Part shown: piece by piece, positions 22,009 through 29,299 of the stretch | How positions within the stretch are numbered: the stretch's first letter is position 1 | How the letters are laid out: every line of letters starts with the position of its first letter | NCBI RefSeq assembly: GCF_011045035.1 | Contig: NZ_JAALAA010000033.1 | Span: 1 to 39,078, forward strand | Direction: 5' to 3' | Length of the DNA: 39,078 nucleotides | Source of the DNA: Nocardioides turkmenicus | GTDB lineage: Bacteria > Actinomycetota > Actinomycetes > Propionibacteriales > Nocardioidaceae | Notes under the pieces: generated by a model | Databases searched by the model: none | The model's input: only the letters and a program-made list of their open reading frames with translations | What the model was told of the DNA's origin: nothing | Translations under genes and position numbers: made by a program

Positions 22009-24020
22009 GCGTGACCCGACTGCTCCAGCGGCAGATCCTGCCCCTGGACCGTGACTCCGACGTACTCCCGCTCTACGTCGACAACCAGGCCGCCATCCTC
22101 GACGCCGACAAGTACGAGGTCGGCTCCGACAAGACGGCCCAAGCGCTCAACAACGCCCAGATCCGCCAGTCGATCAACGACGGGACCCAGATCCACCCCG
22201 ACCAGATCGAGTCGCGTACGTCGCTGCGGGTGCTGAAGAGCGAGCGGCTCTCGCTCGGCACCTACTTCAACGCGTTCCCGGCCAGCTACTGGCGCCGCCA
22301 CACCGTGGTCGACGACGTGAAGCTGACCGTCTCGCTCCAGGGTCGCGGTGCCAGCGTGATCGTCTACAAGTCGATGGCCAACGGCCGCTCCCAGCGCGTC
22401 GACGCCGCCGACACCGGCACCAACCCCGAGGGCACCTTCACCTTCGACCTGCCGCTGAAGCCGTTCGTCGACGGCGGCTGGTACTGGTACGACGTGGTCG
22501 CCTCCGACGAGGACGCCGTCATCACCTCGGCCGAGTGGACCGCGGAGGTCCCCGACGACCGTGCCGAGCACGGCACCGTCGACATCTGCGTCACCACGAT
22601 GAACAAGCCCGATTTCTGCGCCAAGCTGCTCGCGCAGATGGGCGAGGACGAGCAGCTGCGTCCCTACCTCGACACCGTCTTCGTGATGGAGCAGGGCACC
22701 AAGAAGGTCGCCGACGACGTCGAGTTCCCGGCGGCCGAGAAGGCGCTGGGCGACCTGCTGCACATCATCGAGCAGGGCAACCTGGGCGGTTCCGGCGGCT
22801 ACGCGCGCGGTCAGCTCGAGTCGCTGCGCAAGGGCACCGCGACGTACGCCCTGATGATGGACGACGACGTCGTCTGCGAGCCCGAGGGCATCATCCGCGC
22901 GATCACCTTCGGTGACCTCGCCAAGCGGCCGACCATCGTCGGCGGCCACATGTTCTCGCTCTACGCGAAGTCCCGCCTGCACTCCTACGGCGAGATCGTC
23001 CAGCCGTGGCGGTTCTGGTGGCAGTCGGCTCCCGGCGTCTTTGGCGACTGGGACTTCGGCGCCCGCAACCTGCGCTCGACCCGCTGGCTGCACAAGCGCG
23101 TCGACGTGGACTTCAACGGCTGGTTCATGTGCCTGATCCCGCGCAAGGTGATCGAGGAGATCGGCCTGTCGCTGCCGGTCTTCATCAAGTGGGACGACTC
23201 CGAGTACGGCCTTCGGGCCAAGGAGGCCGGCTTCCCGACCGTGTCCTTCCCGGGTGCGGCCGTGTGGCACGTTCCGTGGACCGACAAGAACGACGCGCTC
23301 GACTGGCAGTCCTACTTCCACCAGCGCAACCGCTTCGTCGCCGCGCTGCTGCACTCGATCTACGACGACGGTGGCCGGATGGTCACCGAGTCGTTCTCCC
23401 ACCAGATCAAGCATCTGGTCTCGATGCAGTACTCGACCGTCCTGCTGCGCCACCAGGCGCTGCTCGACGTGCTCGCCGGCCCCGAGAAGCTCCACGAGAC
23501 CCTCGCGACCCAGCTCCCGGCCGTGCGCGAGATGGTCAAGGGCTTCCCGGACGCGGAGCTCGAGGCCGACCGGGACGCGTTCCCGCCCGTACGCCGCCAC
23601 AAGCCGCCGCGCAAGGGCAAGGACGACACCGCTGTCCCGACCAACCGTGAGGTCAAGCTGGCCGCGCTCAAGGCGCCGATCCGTCAGCTGATGAAGCCGC
23701 GCAAGCTCTCCACGGAGTTCCCCGAGGCCGAGCTCGCCGCGATGGACAACCAGTGGTACCGGATCACCAAGTACGACAGCGCCATCGTGTCGATGAACGA
23801 CCAGCAGGGTGCTGCCTTCTACCGCCGCGACAAGAAGCTCTTCAACCAGATGCTGAAGGACACCATCAAGGTGCACCGTCAGCTCAAGCGCCGCTGGCCC
23901 AAGCTGGCGGAGGAGTACCGCGCCAAGCTGGGCGAGGTCACCTCGCCCGAGGCCTGGGAGAAGACCTTCGAGCCGTGGAAGGTCGCTGAGGAGAAGGGGA
24001 CCGATGGCAACCGGAGTTGA
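22005..24020 (+). CDS. glfT2: Galactofuranosyltransferase GlfT2
   Basis: A 671-residue polymerising galactofuranosyltransferase, comparable to Rv3808c (637 residues). Layout: an N-terminal beta-rich domain (about 1-185, RLLQRQILPLDRD...LSLGTYFNAFPASYW), then a GT-A catalytic domain with VDICVTTMNKPDFC, QGNLGGSGGYARGQ, the metal-binding DDDVV (around residue 285), FNGWFMCLIP and WDDSEYGLRAKEAGFPT. A helical C-terminal region of about 230 residues follows. Known role: alternating beta-1,5 and beta-1,6 galactofuranose addition to make the galactan chain. It overlaps glf by 4 bases and wzm by 17, so expression should be tightly coupled. Confidence 0.95.
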   Translation: MSVTRLLQRQILPLDRDSDVLPLYVDNQAAILDADKYEVGSDKTAQALNNAQIRQSINDGTQIHPDQIESRTSLRVLKSERLSLGTYFNAFPASYWRRHTVVDDVKLTVSLQGRGASVIVYKSMANGRSQRVDAADTGTNPEGTFTFDLPLKPFVDGGWYWYDVVASDEDAVITSAEWTAEVPDDRAEHGTVDICVTTMNKPDFCAKLLAQMGEDEQLRPYLDTVFVMEQGTKKVADDVEFPAAEKALGDLLHIIEQGNLGGSGGYARGQLESLRKGTATYALMMDDDVVCEPEGIIRAITFGDLAKRPTIVGGHMFSLYAKSRLHSYGEIVQPWRFWWQSAPGVFGDWDFGARNLRSTRWLHKRVDVDFNGWFMCLIPRKVIEEIGLSLPVFIKWDDSEYGLRAKEAGFPTVSFPGAAVWHVPWTDKNDALDWQSYFHQRNRFVAALLHSIYDDGGRMVTESFSHQIKHLVSMQYSTVLLRHQALLDVLAGPEKLHETLATQLPAVREMVKGFPDAELEADRDAFPPVRRHKPPRKGKDDTAVPTNREVKLAALKAPIRQLMKPRKLSTEFPEAELAAMDNQWYRITKYDSAIVSMNDQQGAAFYRRDKKLFNQMLKDTIKVHRQLKRRWPKLAEEYRAKLGEVTSPEAWEKTFEPWKVAEEKGTDGNRS

Positions 24021-24903
24021 TGAACGTCCCGTACGGATCGTCGACGCGCCGCTGGCACCGCCGGCGGAGAACCTCGGGCTGCTCTCGGTCTTCAAGCGTC
24101 GCTATCTCCTCAAGCTGCTCGTGCAGCGGGAGATCAGCGGTCGCTACTCCAACTCGATCCTGGGCGTGTTCTGGTCCTACATCAACCCGTTGACGCAGTT
24201 CTGCGTCTACTGGCTGTTCATGGGCAAGATCATGGGCGCGGACAAGGGCATGGACAACTACCCGGTCCACCTGTTCGCCGGCCTCGTCATCGTCCACTTC
24301 TTCACCGAGACCTTCGGTGCGGGCACCCGTTCCCTGCTCGGCAACAAGGGCCTGCTGAAGAAGATGGCGATGCCGAAGGAGATGTTCCCGGTCGCCTCGA
24401 TGCTGGTCTCGCTCTACCACCTGGTGCCCGCGACCCTGATCCTGGTGGTCGTCTGCGTGCTCAGCGGATGGAAGCCGTCCTGGGAGACGGTCCCGTCCTT
24501 CCTGCTCGCGCTCGGCATCGTGATGGCGCTCGGCACCGCGCTGGCGCTGGTGTTCAGCCTGGCCAACGTCTTCTTCCGGGACTTCGGCAGCGCGGTCAAC
24601 ATCCTGACCAACTACATCCGTTTCGGCGTGCCGATGATGTACCCGTTCTCGATGATCGAGGGCTTCCTCGGCGACAAGTCCTGGATCTACCTGCTCAACC
24701 CGATCTCGGAGGCCGTGCTGCTCTTCCAGCAGGCCTTCTGGGTGGGGGTGACCAGTGATCCGGAGCAGACCGCCGCGGAGCACCTGCCCGACCACCTGTG
24801 GTCGTGGGGCCTGGGGGCCTTCGGTGTCTCGCTGGTGCTGCTGGTGATCGCCCAGCTGGTCTTCAGCAAGTACGAGAACAAGATTCCGGAGCGTCTGACA
24901 TGA
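24004..24903 (+). CDS. wzm: ABC-2 polysaccharide exporter permease (Wzm)
   Basis: Encodes 299 residues with six membrane helices, beginning in the cytoplasm with LLKLLVQREISGRYSNSILGVFWSYINPL, a Wzm/RfbA hallmark. Later marks are GNKGLLKKMAMPKEMFPVAS and FFRDFGSAVNIL, then IRFGVPMMYPFSMI. It forms the channel that moves lipid-linked galactan across the membrane, like Rv3783. ATG 24004 lies inside the glfT2 gene (17-base overlap) with AGGAGAAGGGG just upstream. A 4-base ATGA overlap joins it to wzt. Confidence 0.93.
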   Translation: MATGVDERPVRIVDAPLAPPAENLGLLSVFKRRYLLKLLVQREISGRYSNSILGVFWSYINPLTQFCVYWLFMGKIMGADKGMDNYPVHLFAGLVIVHFFTETFGAGTRSLLGNKGLLKKMAMPKEMFPVASMLVSLYHLVPATLILVVVCVLSGWKPSWETVPSFLLALGIVMALGTALALVFSLANVFFRDFGSAVNILTNYIRFGVPMMYPFSMIEGFLGDKSWIYLLNPISEAVLLFQQAFWVGVTSDPEQTAAEHLPDHLWSWGLGAFGVSLVLLVIAQLVFSKYENKIPERLT

Positions 24904-25697
24904 GCGCCGACTCGATCGTGGTGGACGGGGTCACCAAGAACTTCACGCTCCGCTACCACCGCAGCATCAAGGACATCACGGTCGCCAAGATGAAGGGGCG
25001 GGCCGTCTCCAACACCTTCAAGGCGCTGGACGACATCACCTTCACGATCAAGCAGGGCGAGTCGGTCGGCCTGATGGGGCTCAACGGCTCCGGCAAGTCG
25101 ACGCTGCTGAAGCTGATCAGCGGCGTGATGCGCCCCGACCAGGGTGTCGTCAAGACCCGCGGCCAGATCGCCGGCCTGATCGCGACGGGCGCGGGCTTCC
25201 ACCCGCAGCTGTCCGGTCGGGAGAACATCTTCCTCAACGCGGCGATCTACGGCCTCTCCGCCGAGGAGACGGCCGAGATCTACGACGACGTGGTGAAGTT
25301 CGCCGAGCTCGGCGACCACCTCAACTCGCCGGTCGGCAACTACTCCTCGGGGCAGTACTCCCGGCTGGGGTTCTCCGTCGCCGTCCACATCGACTCCGAC
25401 ATCTTCCTCGCCGACGAGGTCCTCGCCGTCGGTGACAAGCCCTTCAAGAAGAAGTGCATGGAGAAGATGGAGGAGATCCGCGACAGCGGCCGCACCGTGG
25501 TCTACGTCAGCCACGCCGCCGGCTCGGTCAAGCGGATGTGCGACCGCGTCATCTGCCTGGAGAAGGGCCGTCTGGTCTTCGACGGCGACGTCGACGAGGG
25601 CATCGAATACCTCCACTACGGTGAGGACGACGCCAAGGGGTCGGCCAAGCTCAAGAGCCTGGAGGCGGCTGACAGCGCGCTCGGTGCCGAGGTCTGA
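24900..25697 (+). CDS. wzt: ABC polysaccharide exporter ATPase (Wzt)
   Basis: Encodes 265 residues. Walker A GLNGSGKST, signature YSSGQYSRLGF, Walker B SDIFLADEVLAVGD and switch His VSHAAGSV are all present. The N-terminal IVVDGVTKNFTLRYHRSIKD fits Wzt/RfbE proteins. A C-terminal carbohydrate-binding domain, found in O-antigen Wzt such as E. coli O9a, is absent, as in mycobacterial Rv3781. It powers Wzm. It ends the cassette and is followed by strong hairpins. Confidence 0.94.
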   Translation: MSADSIVVDGVTKNFTLRYHRSIKDITVAKMKGRAVSNTFKALDDITFTIKQGESVGLMGLNGSGKSTLLKLISGVMRPDQGVVKTRGQIAGLIATGAGFHPQLSGRENIFLNAAIYGLSAEETAEIYDDVVKFAELGDHLNSPVGNYSSGQYSRLGFSVAVHIDSDIFLADEVLAVGDKPFKKKCMEKMEEIRDSGRTVVYVSHAAGSVKRMCDRVICLEKGRLVFDGDVDEGIEYLHYGEDDAKGSAKLKSLEAADSALGAEV

Positions 25698-25700
25698 GCC

Positions 25701-25731
25701 TGCGACCCGGCGACGAAGTCGCCGGGTCGCA
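25701..25731 (+). terminator. Perfect 14-base-pair hairpin after wzt
   Basis: TGCGACCCGGCGAC-GAA-GTCGCCGGGTCGCA starts three bases after the wzt stop. There is no T-tract, as is usual for actinobacterial terminators. A smaller GAA-loop hairpin (ACCCGC/GCGGGT, 25772-25786) follows. Confidence 0.7.
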
Positions 25732-25809
25732 ACGCGAAGAGATCGAGCGAGCGCAGCGGGTGAGCTTGCGAACCCGCGAAGCGGGTCGAGATCCAGTCTG
25801 TGCAACATG

Positions 25810-25851
25810 GAGCCCGCGAGGAATTACAGACATGTAGTTCCTCGCGGGCTC
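25810..25851. terminator. Long hairpin GAGCCCGCGAGGAA/TTCCTCGCGGGCTC
   Basis: A 14-base-pair stem (25810-25823 with 25838-25851) extends through a T-G pair into TACA-GACA-TGTA. TTCC follows. It is a second terminator for the galactan operon or a barrier protecting the amidase gene from read-through. Confidence 0.7.
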
Positions 25852-25880
25852 TTCCGTCCCCTGTTGCTGATGTGAAAGAT

Positions 25881-25905
25881 GTTCCCTGGTGTTACGGAAC
25901 CAGGG
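25881..25905 (+). promoter_or_regulatory. Hairpin overlapping the amidase ribosome binding site
   Basis: CCCTGGT (25884-25890) can pair with ACCAGGG (25899-25905), and GTTCC (25881-25885) with GGAAC (25896-25900). The two pairings exclude each other. The first covers part of the GGGGGA that serves ATG 25917. A translation switch is possible but unproven. Confidence 0.3.
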
Positions 25906-25916
25906 GGATCCACGCA

Positions 25917-28043
25917 ATGTCTTTGCAGGCAGGACAGCAGCCGAACGAGGTTCGACGGGCGAGATCCCGCTATGTCGCCTCGACCCAGCAGCTCCTGGTG
26001 CTCGGGGTCGTCCTGGCCGCCCTGGTCCCGGCAAGCACCGTCGTCGACCTGAAGGTGGTCCGCCCCGGTGAGGAGATCCCGGTCTCCGGGGGCCAGGCAG
26101 CCGTGCCCTCCGTAGCGCAGGTGCCTGCGGATCCGGTCGCCGCCCACCTCGAGGAGATCTCGTTGACCGCGCCCCTGGCCAAGGGCCGCGAGTCCGGCCA
26201 CGGGGTCGTCGGCCGCCTCACGGCGGAGGCCGAGAAGGCCACTCCTCGGGGCGATGCGGTGACCGTGACCAGCCTGCCGCAGCCGGTGGACGGCTTCGGG
26301 ACGGTCGGGCTCACCTGGGCGCCCGGGGCAGGGGTTCCGGAGGAGGCGGTCAGGGCCGACGTACGCACGCTGGTGGACGGGGCGTGGAGCGACTGGCAGG
26401 CGCTGGACGTCCACCTCGACGACCATGCTCCCGACCCGGCTTCCGCGGAGGCCGATGGGTCCCGGCCGGGCACCATGGAGGCGATCGTCGGCGAGGTCGA
26501 CCAGGTGCAGACCCGGCTGCGGCTGACCGGTGCGGACATGCCGGCCGACCTGAGGCTGGCGGTGATCACTCCCGGCGAGGCGGTCTCGACGCGCAGCGAG
26601 TCGCCCGAGATCGACACCGGGGCCGACGATGCTCCGGAGCCGGCCGACGGGGTGGAGAGTGCCGATGAGGGGGCCGCGACGCTGTCAGCGGCGGCGTACA
26701 CGCCCAAGCCGAGCATCTACAGCCGCCGGCAGTGGGGTGCCGACGAGAGCGTACGTGAGCCGGGACCGCCCGACTACCACGAGGTCCGTGGCGGGTTCGT
26801 GCACCACACCGTCAACACCAACTCCTACACGCGGGACCAGGTGCCGGGGATCATCCGGAGCATCTACGTCTACCACGTGCAGAGCCGCGGCTGGCGCGAC
26901 ATCGGCTACAACTTCCTGCTCGACAAGTTCGGCCGGATCTGGGAGGGCCGCTACGGGGGCGTCGACCGCCCCGTCGTGGGCGCCCACACCTCGGGCTACA
27001 ACAGCTATTCCTTCGGTGCCTCCGCGATCGGCAACTTCGACAACGTCGCGCCGCCGAGCGCGCTGGTGAACGCCTTCGGCACGCTGTTCGCGTGGAAGCT
27101 CTCGCTGCACGGCGTCCGCGGCAACAAGGGCAGCACCCGCATCGGCGACAAGACGTTCCGCTACGCGATCAACGGCCATCGCGACGCCGGCTCCACCGCG
27201 TGCCCGGGTCGCTACCTCTACGCCCAGATGAGCACGATCCGCTCACAGGCAGGCTCGAAGCAGGCCGGGTGGGCGGCGCGCGAGCTGCAGTCGCAGATCA
27301 GCGGTCGTGGCTACCCCGACCTGGTCGCCCGGCGGGCTGCCGACAAGCGGATCTTCGTGCTCCGCACCGACGGCAACGCCCGCTTCGGTACGCCGCGGGC
27401 GACCAACCTGATCGGCGGCACCTCGGCCACGCTGATGAACGCCGGTGACTGGGACCGTGACGGCGACGGCGACATCCTGATCCGCCACACCGACGGCACG
27501 ATCCGGCTCAACCGGGGCAACGGCACCGAGACGTTCGCGACCGGCGTCATCATCGGACGCAACTTCCAGTCGGTCTCGGTCATCGACGTCGTCAGCGACA
27601 TCACCGGCGACGGCTGGCCCGACCTCCTGGGCAAGCATCCCACCGGCGAGATCCGGGTGTGGCCCGGGCGAGGCACCAGCGCCCTGGGTGCTTCCTACAT
27701 GATGCGCAGCGGGGTGAGCGGGTCGAGCCAGGTCATCGGCGCCGGTCGGTTCTACGCCGACGACGGCTCTCCCGAGGCGATCTTCAAGGTCTCGAGCAAG
27801 CTGCTGATCTTCCGCACGAACGGTCCCGGCGGCCTGACCACCCAATCCGACCCTGGCATCGACACCAGCGTCTTCGACTTCATCCTCGCGACCAAGGACC
27901 TGCGCGGTGCCTCCACCGGCGGCGACCTGCTGCTGCGCCGGAAGTCCGACGGGATGTGGTTCGCCTACGAGCACAACCAGAGCGGTGGCTGGGACCGTAA
28001 GGTCCAGATGGGCGTCGTGCGGGGATACGACCAGTTCGGATAA
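25917..28043 (+). CDS. Secreted PGRP-type N-acetylmuramoyl-L-alanine amidase with VCBS/FG-GAP repeats
   Basis: A 708-residue exported protein. A membrane/signal segment (QQLLVLGVVLAALVPAST, about 24-41) is followed by a region of about 220 residues of unknown fold. The peptidoglycan recognition/amidase_2 domain spans about 266-438: IYSRRQWGADE, FVHHTVNTNSY (zinc His), IGYNFLLDKFGRIWEGRYGG, GAHTSGYN and INGHRDAGSTACPG (zinc His and Cys). A C-terminal VCBS/FG-GAP propeller-like region (about 464-708) has GDWDRDGDGD and DITGDGWPD calcium motifs. It should cleave stem peptides from glycan chains. M. tuberculosis has a related amidase (Rv3811) near glf/glfT2, which supports a cell-wall role. ATG 25917 has GGGGGA upstream. 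Confidence 0.9.
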   Translation: MSLQAGQQPNEVRRARSRYVASTQQLLVLGVVLAALVPASTVVDLKVVRPGEEIPVSGGQAAVPSVAQVPADPVAAHLEEISLTAPLAKGRESGHGVVGRLTAEAEKATPRGDAVTVTSLPQPVDGFGTVGLTWAPGAGVPEEAVRADVRTLVDGAWSDWQALDVHLDDHAPDPASAEADGSRPGTMEAIVGEVDQVQTRLRLTGADMPADLRLAVITPGEAVSTRSESPEIDTGADDAPEPADGVESADEGAATLSAAAYTPKPSIYSRRQWGADESVREPGPPDYHEVRGGFVHHTVNTNSYTRDQVPGIIRSIYVYHVQSRGWRDIGYNFLLDKFGRIWEGRYGGVDRPVVGAHTSGYNSYSFGASAIGNFDNVAPPSALVNAFGTLFAWKLSLHGVRGNKGSTRIGDKTFRYAINGHRDAGSTACPGRYLYAQMSTIRSQAGSKQAGWAARELQSQISGRGYPDLVARRAADKRIFVLRTDGNARFGTPRATNLIGGTSATLMNAGDWDRDGDGDILIRHTDGTIRLNRGNGTETFATGVIIGRNFQSVSVIDVVSDITGDGWPDLLGKHPTGEIRVWPGRGTSALGASYMMRSGVSGSSQVIGAGRFYADDGSPEAIFKVSSKLLIFRTNGPGGLTTQSDPGIDTSVFDFILATKDLRGASTGGDLLLRRKSDGMWFAYEHNQSGGWDRKVQMGVVRGYDQFG

Positions 28044-28097
28044 CACCGAAGTCCGGCGTCACGAATTTTCGTTATCGCGGTAATTCCGACGATCTCA

Positions 28098-28127
28098 TGG
28101 ACAGCGTCCGTGAAATGTGCCTAACGT
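28098..28127 (+). promoter_or_regulatory. Promoter candidate for the small peptide gene
   Basis: TGGACA (28098-28103), 18 bases, TAACGT (28122-28127). Transcription would begin near 28134, giving a leader of about 96 bases before the small gene. Confidence 0.4.
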
Positions 28128-28229
28128 GTTGTGCAGCGAGTTTGCGACAGGGGAGGACGCAGCGCGCTTCTCTGCCGGTCAACGGCTCGCATTTCTAGGG
28201 TTTCTCGGGCACTAGGAAAGGAGTTGCTC

Positions 28230-28295
28230 ATGCCTGATCCCGGCATCATCGACGCGATCATCCAAGCGGTGATCGACCTTCTGAACAGCCTGTGA
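28230..28295 (+). CDS. Small gene for a 21-residue amphipathic peptide
   Basis: ATG 28230 follows a near-ideal ribosome binding site, AAAGGAG (28217-28223), at a 6-base distance. The frame runs to TGA at 28293-28295. The peptide begins MPDPGIIDAI and ends VIDLLNSL. Ile, Val and Leu occupy positions 6, 7, 10, 11, 14, 15, 17, 18 and 21. Polar residues (Asp8, Gln12, Asp16, Asn19) fall on one face, giving a clear amphipathic helix with net charge about -3 and no basic residue. I recognise no family. It might act at the membrane or by self-assembly, as a peptide signal, or as a leader peptide. It has its own candidate promoter and two strong downstream hairpins, and stands between a cell-wall amidase gene and a convergent gene. 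Confidence 0.65.
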   Translation: MPDPGIIDAIIQAVIDLLNSL

Positions 28296-28325
28296 CCCAC
28301 CCATGACGCCCTCGCGGCGCGGGGT

Positions 28326-28390
28326 CGGCGCCTTTCGATCGGCTACGGACCCAGGACGACTCACCCCTTCCTCGGGGCCGTAGGGCGCCG
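28326..28390. ncRNA. Nested hairpin downstream of the small gene
   Basis: Three stems stack on the 3' side without gaps: CGGCGCC/GGCGCCG (28326-28332 with 28384-28390), CTACGG/CCGTAG (28343-28348 with 28378-28383) and CCCC/GGGG (28364-28367 with 28374-28377). Bulges of 10 and 15 bases lie on the 5' side only. It may be the 3' end of the small-gene transcript or a structured RNA in its own right. Confidence 0.4.
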
Positions 28391-28417
28391 CACCACCGCG
28401 CATGCTGGGCGCCCCTG

Positions 28418-28458
28418 TCGGCGCCGGTCTTGGATCACGAATTCAGGGCCGGCGCCGA
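28418..28458. terminator. Hairpin TCGGCGCCGG/CCGGCGCCGA
   Basis: Perfect 10-base-pair stem (28418-28427 with 28449-28458) and a 21-base loop, between the small gene and the convergent TIGR03089 gene. It is a likely bidirectional terminator. The rest of this gap (28459-28553) is less GC-rich and carries GTTATCGA twice, 22 bases apart (28517-28524, 28539-28546); I assign no function to it. Confidence 0.5.
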
Positions 28459-28553
28459 TTCATTGTCGCCGCTGAAATCAGTGAATTCCCGTCAGCGATA
28501 TCCGTCGTGCGACCGTGTTATCGAGCAGATATCCTCGGGTTATCGAAACCTCG

Positions 28554-29276
28554 TCACGAGTGGTCCGGAAACTGCATGGCGCGCTCGCTGGAGGCTACGG
28601 CTGCCAGCCGGTCGTCGGTCGCGTTGGTGACCAGCACCAGCGAGCCACCCCCGACCAGCAGGGAGGCCAGGAGCTCGGCGCCGGCCGGTGAGGCCGACGG
28701 AACGGTGGAGAGCAGCCGCCCGCTGTTCCCGTCACCTCCGAACAGGTCCGCGTGGCTCGCCTCGACACCGGCCCACGAGGTGGCCGCGTCGTCTGCGGCA
28801 GGCGGGTCCAACGGGGTGAAGGCATCCGGCTGACCCCAGACCTCGATGCCGACGTCGTGGACGCCCTGGGGGAGCGGATCGGCGAAACGTACGCCGAACG
28901 GCAAGAGCGAGCAGGCCAGCGTCGGACGTTTCCCGGCGCCGTCGGCCCAGCCGGCCAGGGTCTCGGGGCCGCAGACGACGGCGTCAGGGCCAGAGGAATC
29001 AGAACCGTCGGAGTCGGTCACCACGAGCCCGGTGTTCCAGGCCGCGCCGAGGAACACCGTCGCCAGCCAGTGGGTGGGCAGGTCGATGCGGATGCTGTCG
29101 CCGTGCTCGAGGCCGTGCTCGTCGACGAGCAGGCCGGAGGCCTTGGCCACCCAGTTGGCGTACGTCGTGGTGGACAGCTCCTGGCGTTCGCCGCTCGTCT
29201 CGTCGTAGAACGTCACGAACGGGCCGCCGGGGTCGGTCCGCAGGGCTCGGGCGAGGGTCTCGGGGAAGCTGCTCAC
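28554..29276 (-). CDS. TIGR03089 family protein (half-length acyl-adenylate-like)
   Basis: A 240-residue protein resembling only the N-terminal part of AMP-forming acyl-CoA synthetases: RTDPGGPFVTFYDETSGERQELSTTTYANWVAKASGLL, then HGDSIRIDLPTHWLATVFLGAAWNTG and a glycine-rich SLLVGGGSLVLV. The ATP-binding SGTTGxPK loop and the whole C-terminal half are missing, so adenylation is unlikely. This length is normal for TIGR03089, an actinobacterial family of unknown function. GTG 29276 has TAGAGT 6 bases upstream and is probably leaderless. Its -10 box overlaps that of manC on the other strand. Confidence 0.85.
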   Translation of the reverse strand: MSSFPETLARALRTDPGGPFVTFYDETSGERQELSTTTYANWVAKASGLLVDEHGLEHGDSIRIDLPTHWLATVFLGAAWNTGLVVTDSDGSDSSGPDAVVCGPETLAGWADGAGKRPTLACSLLPFGVRFADPLPQGVHDVGIEVWGQPDAFTPLDPPAADDAATSWAGVEASHADLFGGDGNSGRLLSTVPSASPAGAELLASLLVGGGSLVLVTNATDDRLAAVASSERAMQFPDHS

Positions 29277-29282
29277 GTCGAA

Positions 29283-29292
29283 ACTCTAAGGT
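29283..29292. promoter_or_regulatory. Overlapping divergent -10 boxes
   Basis: Plus strand TAAGGT (29287-29292), 7 bases, ATG 29300 (manC). Minus strand TAGAGT (29288-29283), 6 bases, GTG 29276 (TIGR03089). The boxes share the TA at 29287-29288, so polymerase cannot open both promoters at once. Both transcripts would be leaderless. Confidence 0.6.
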
Positions 29293-29299
29293 GTGCGCC

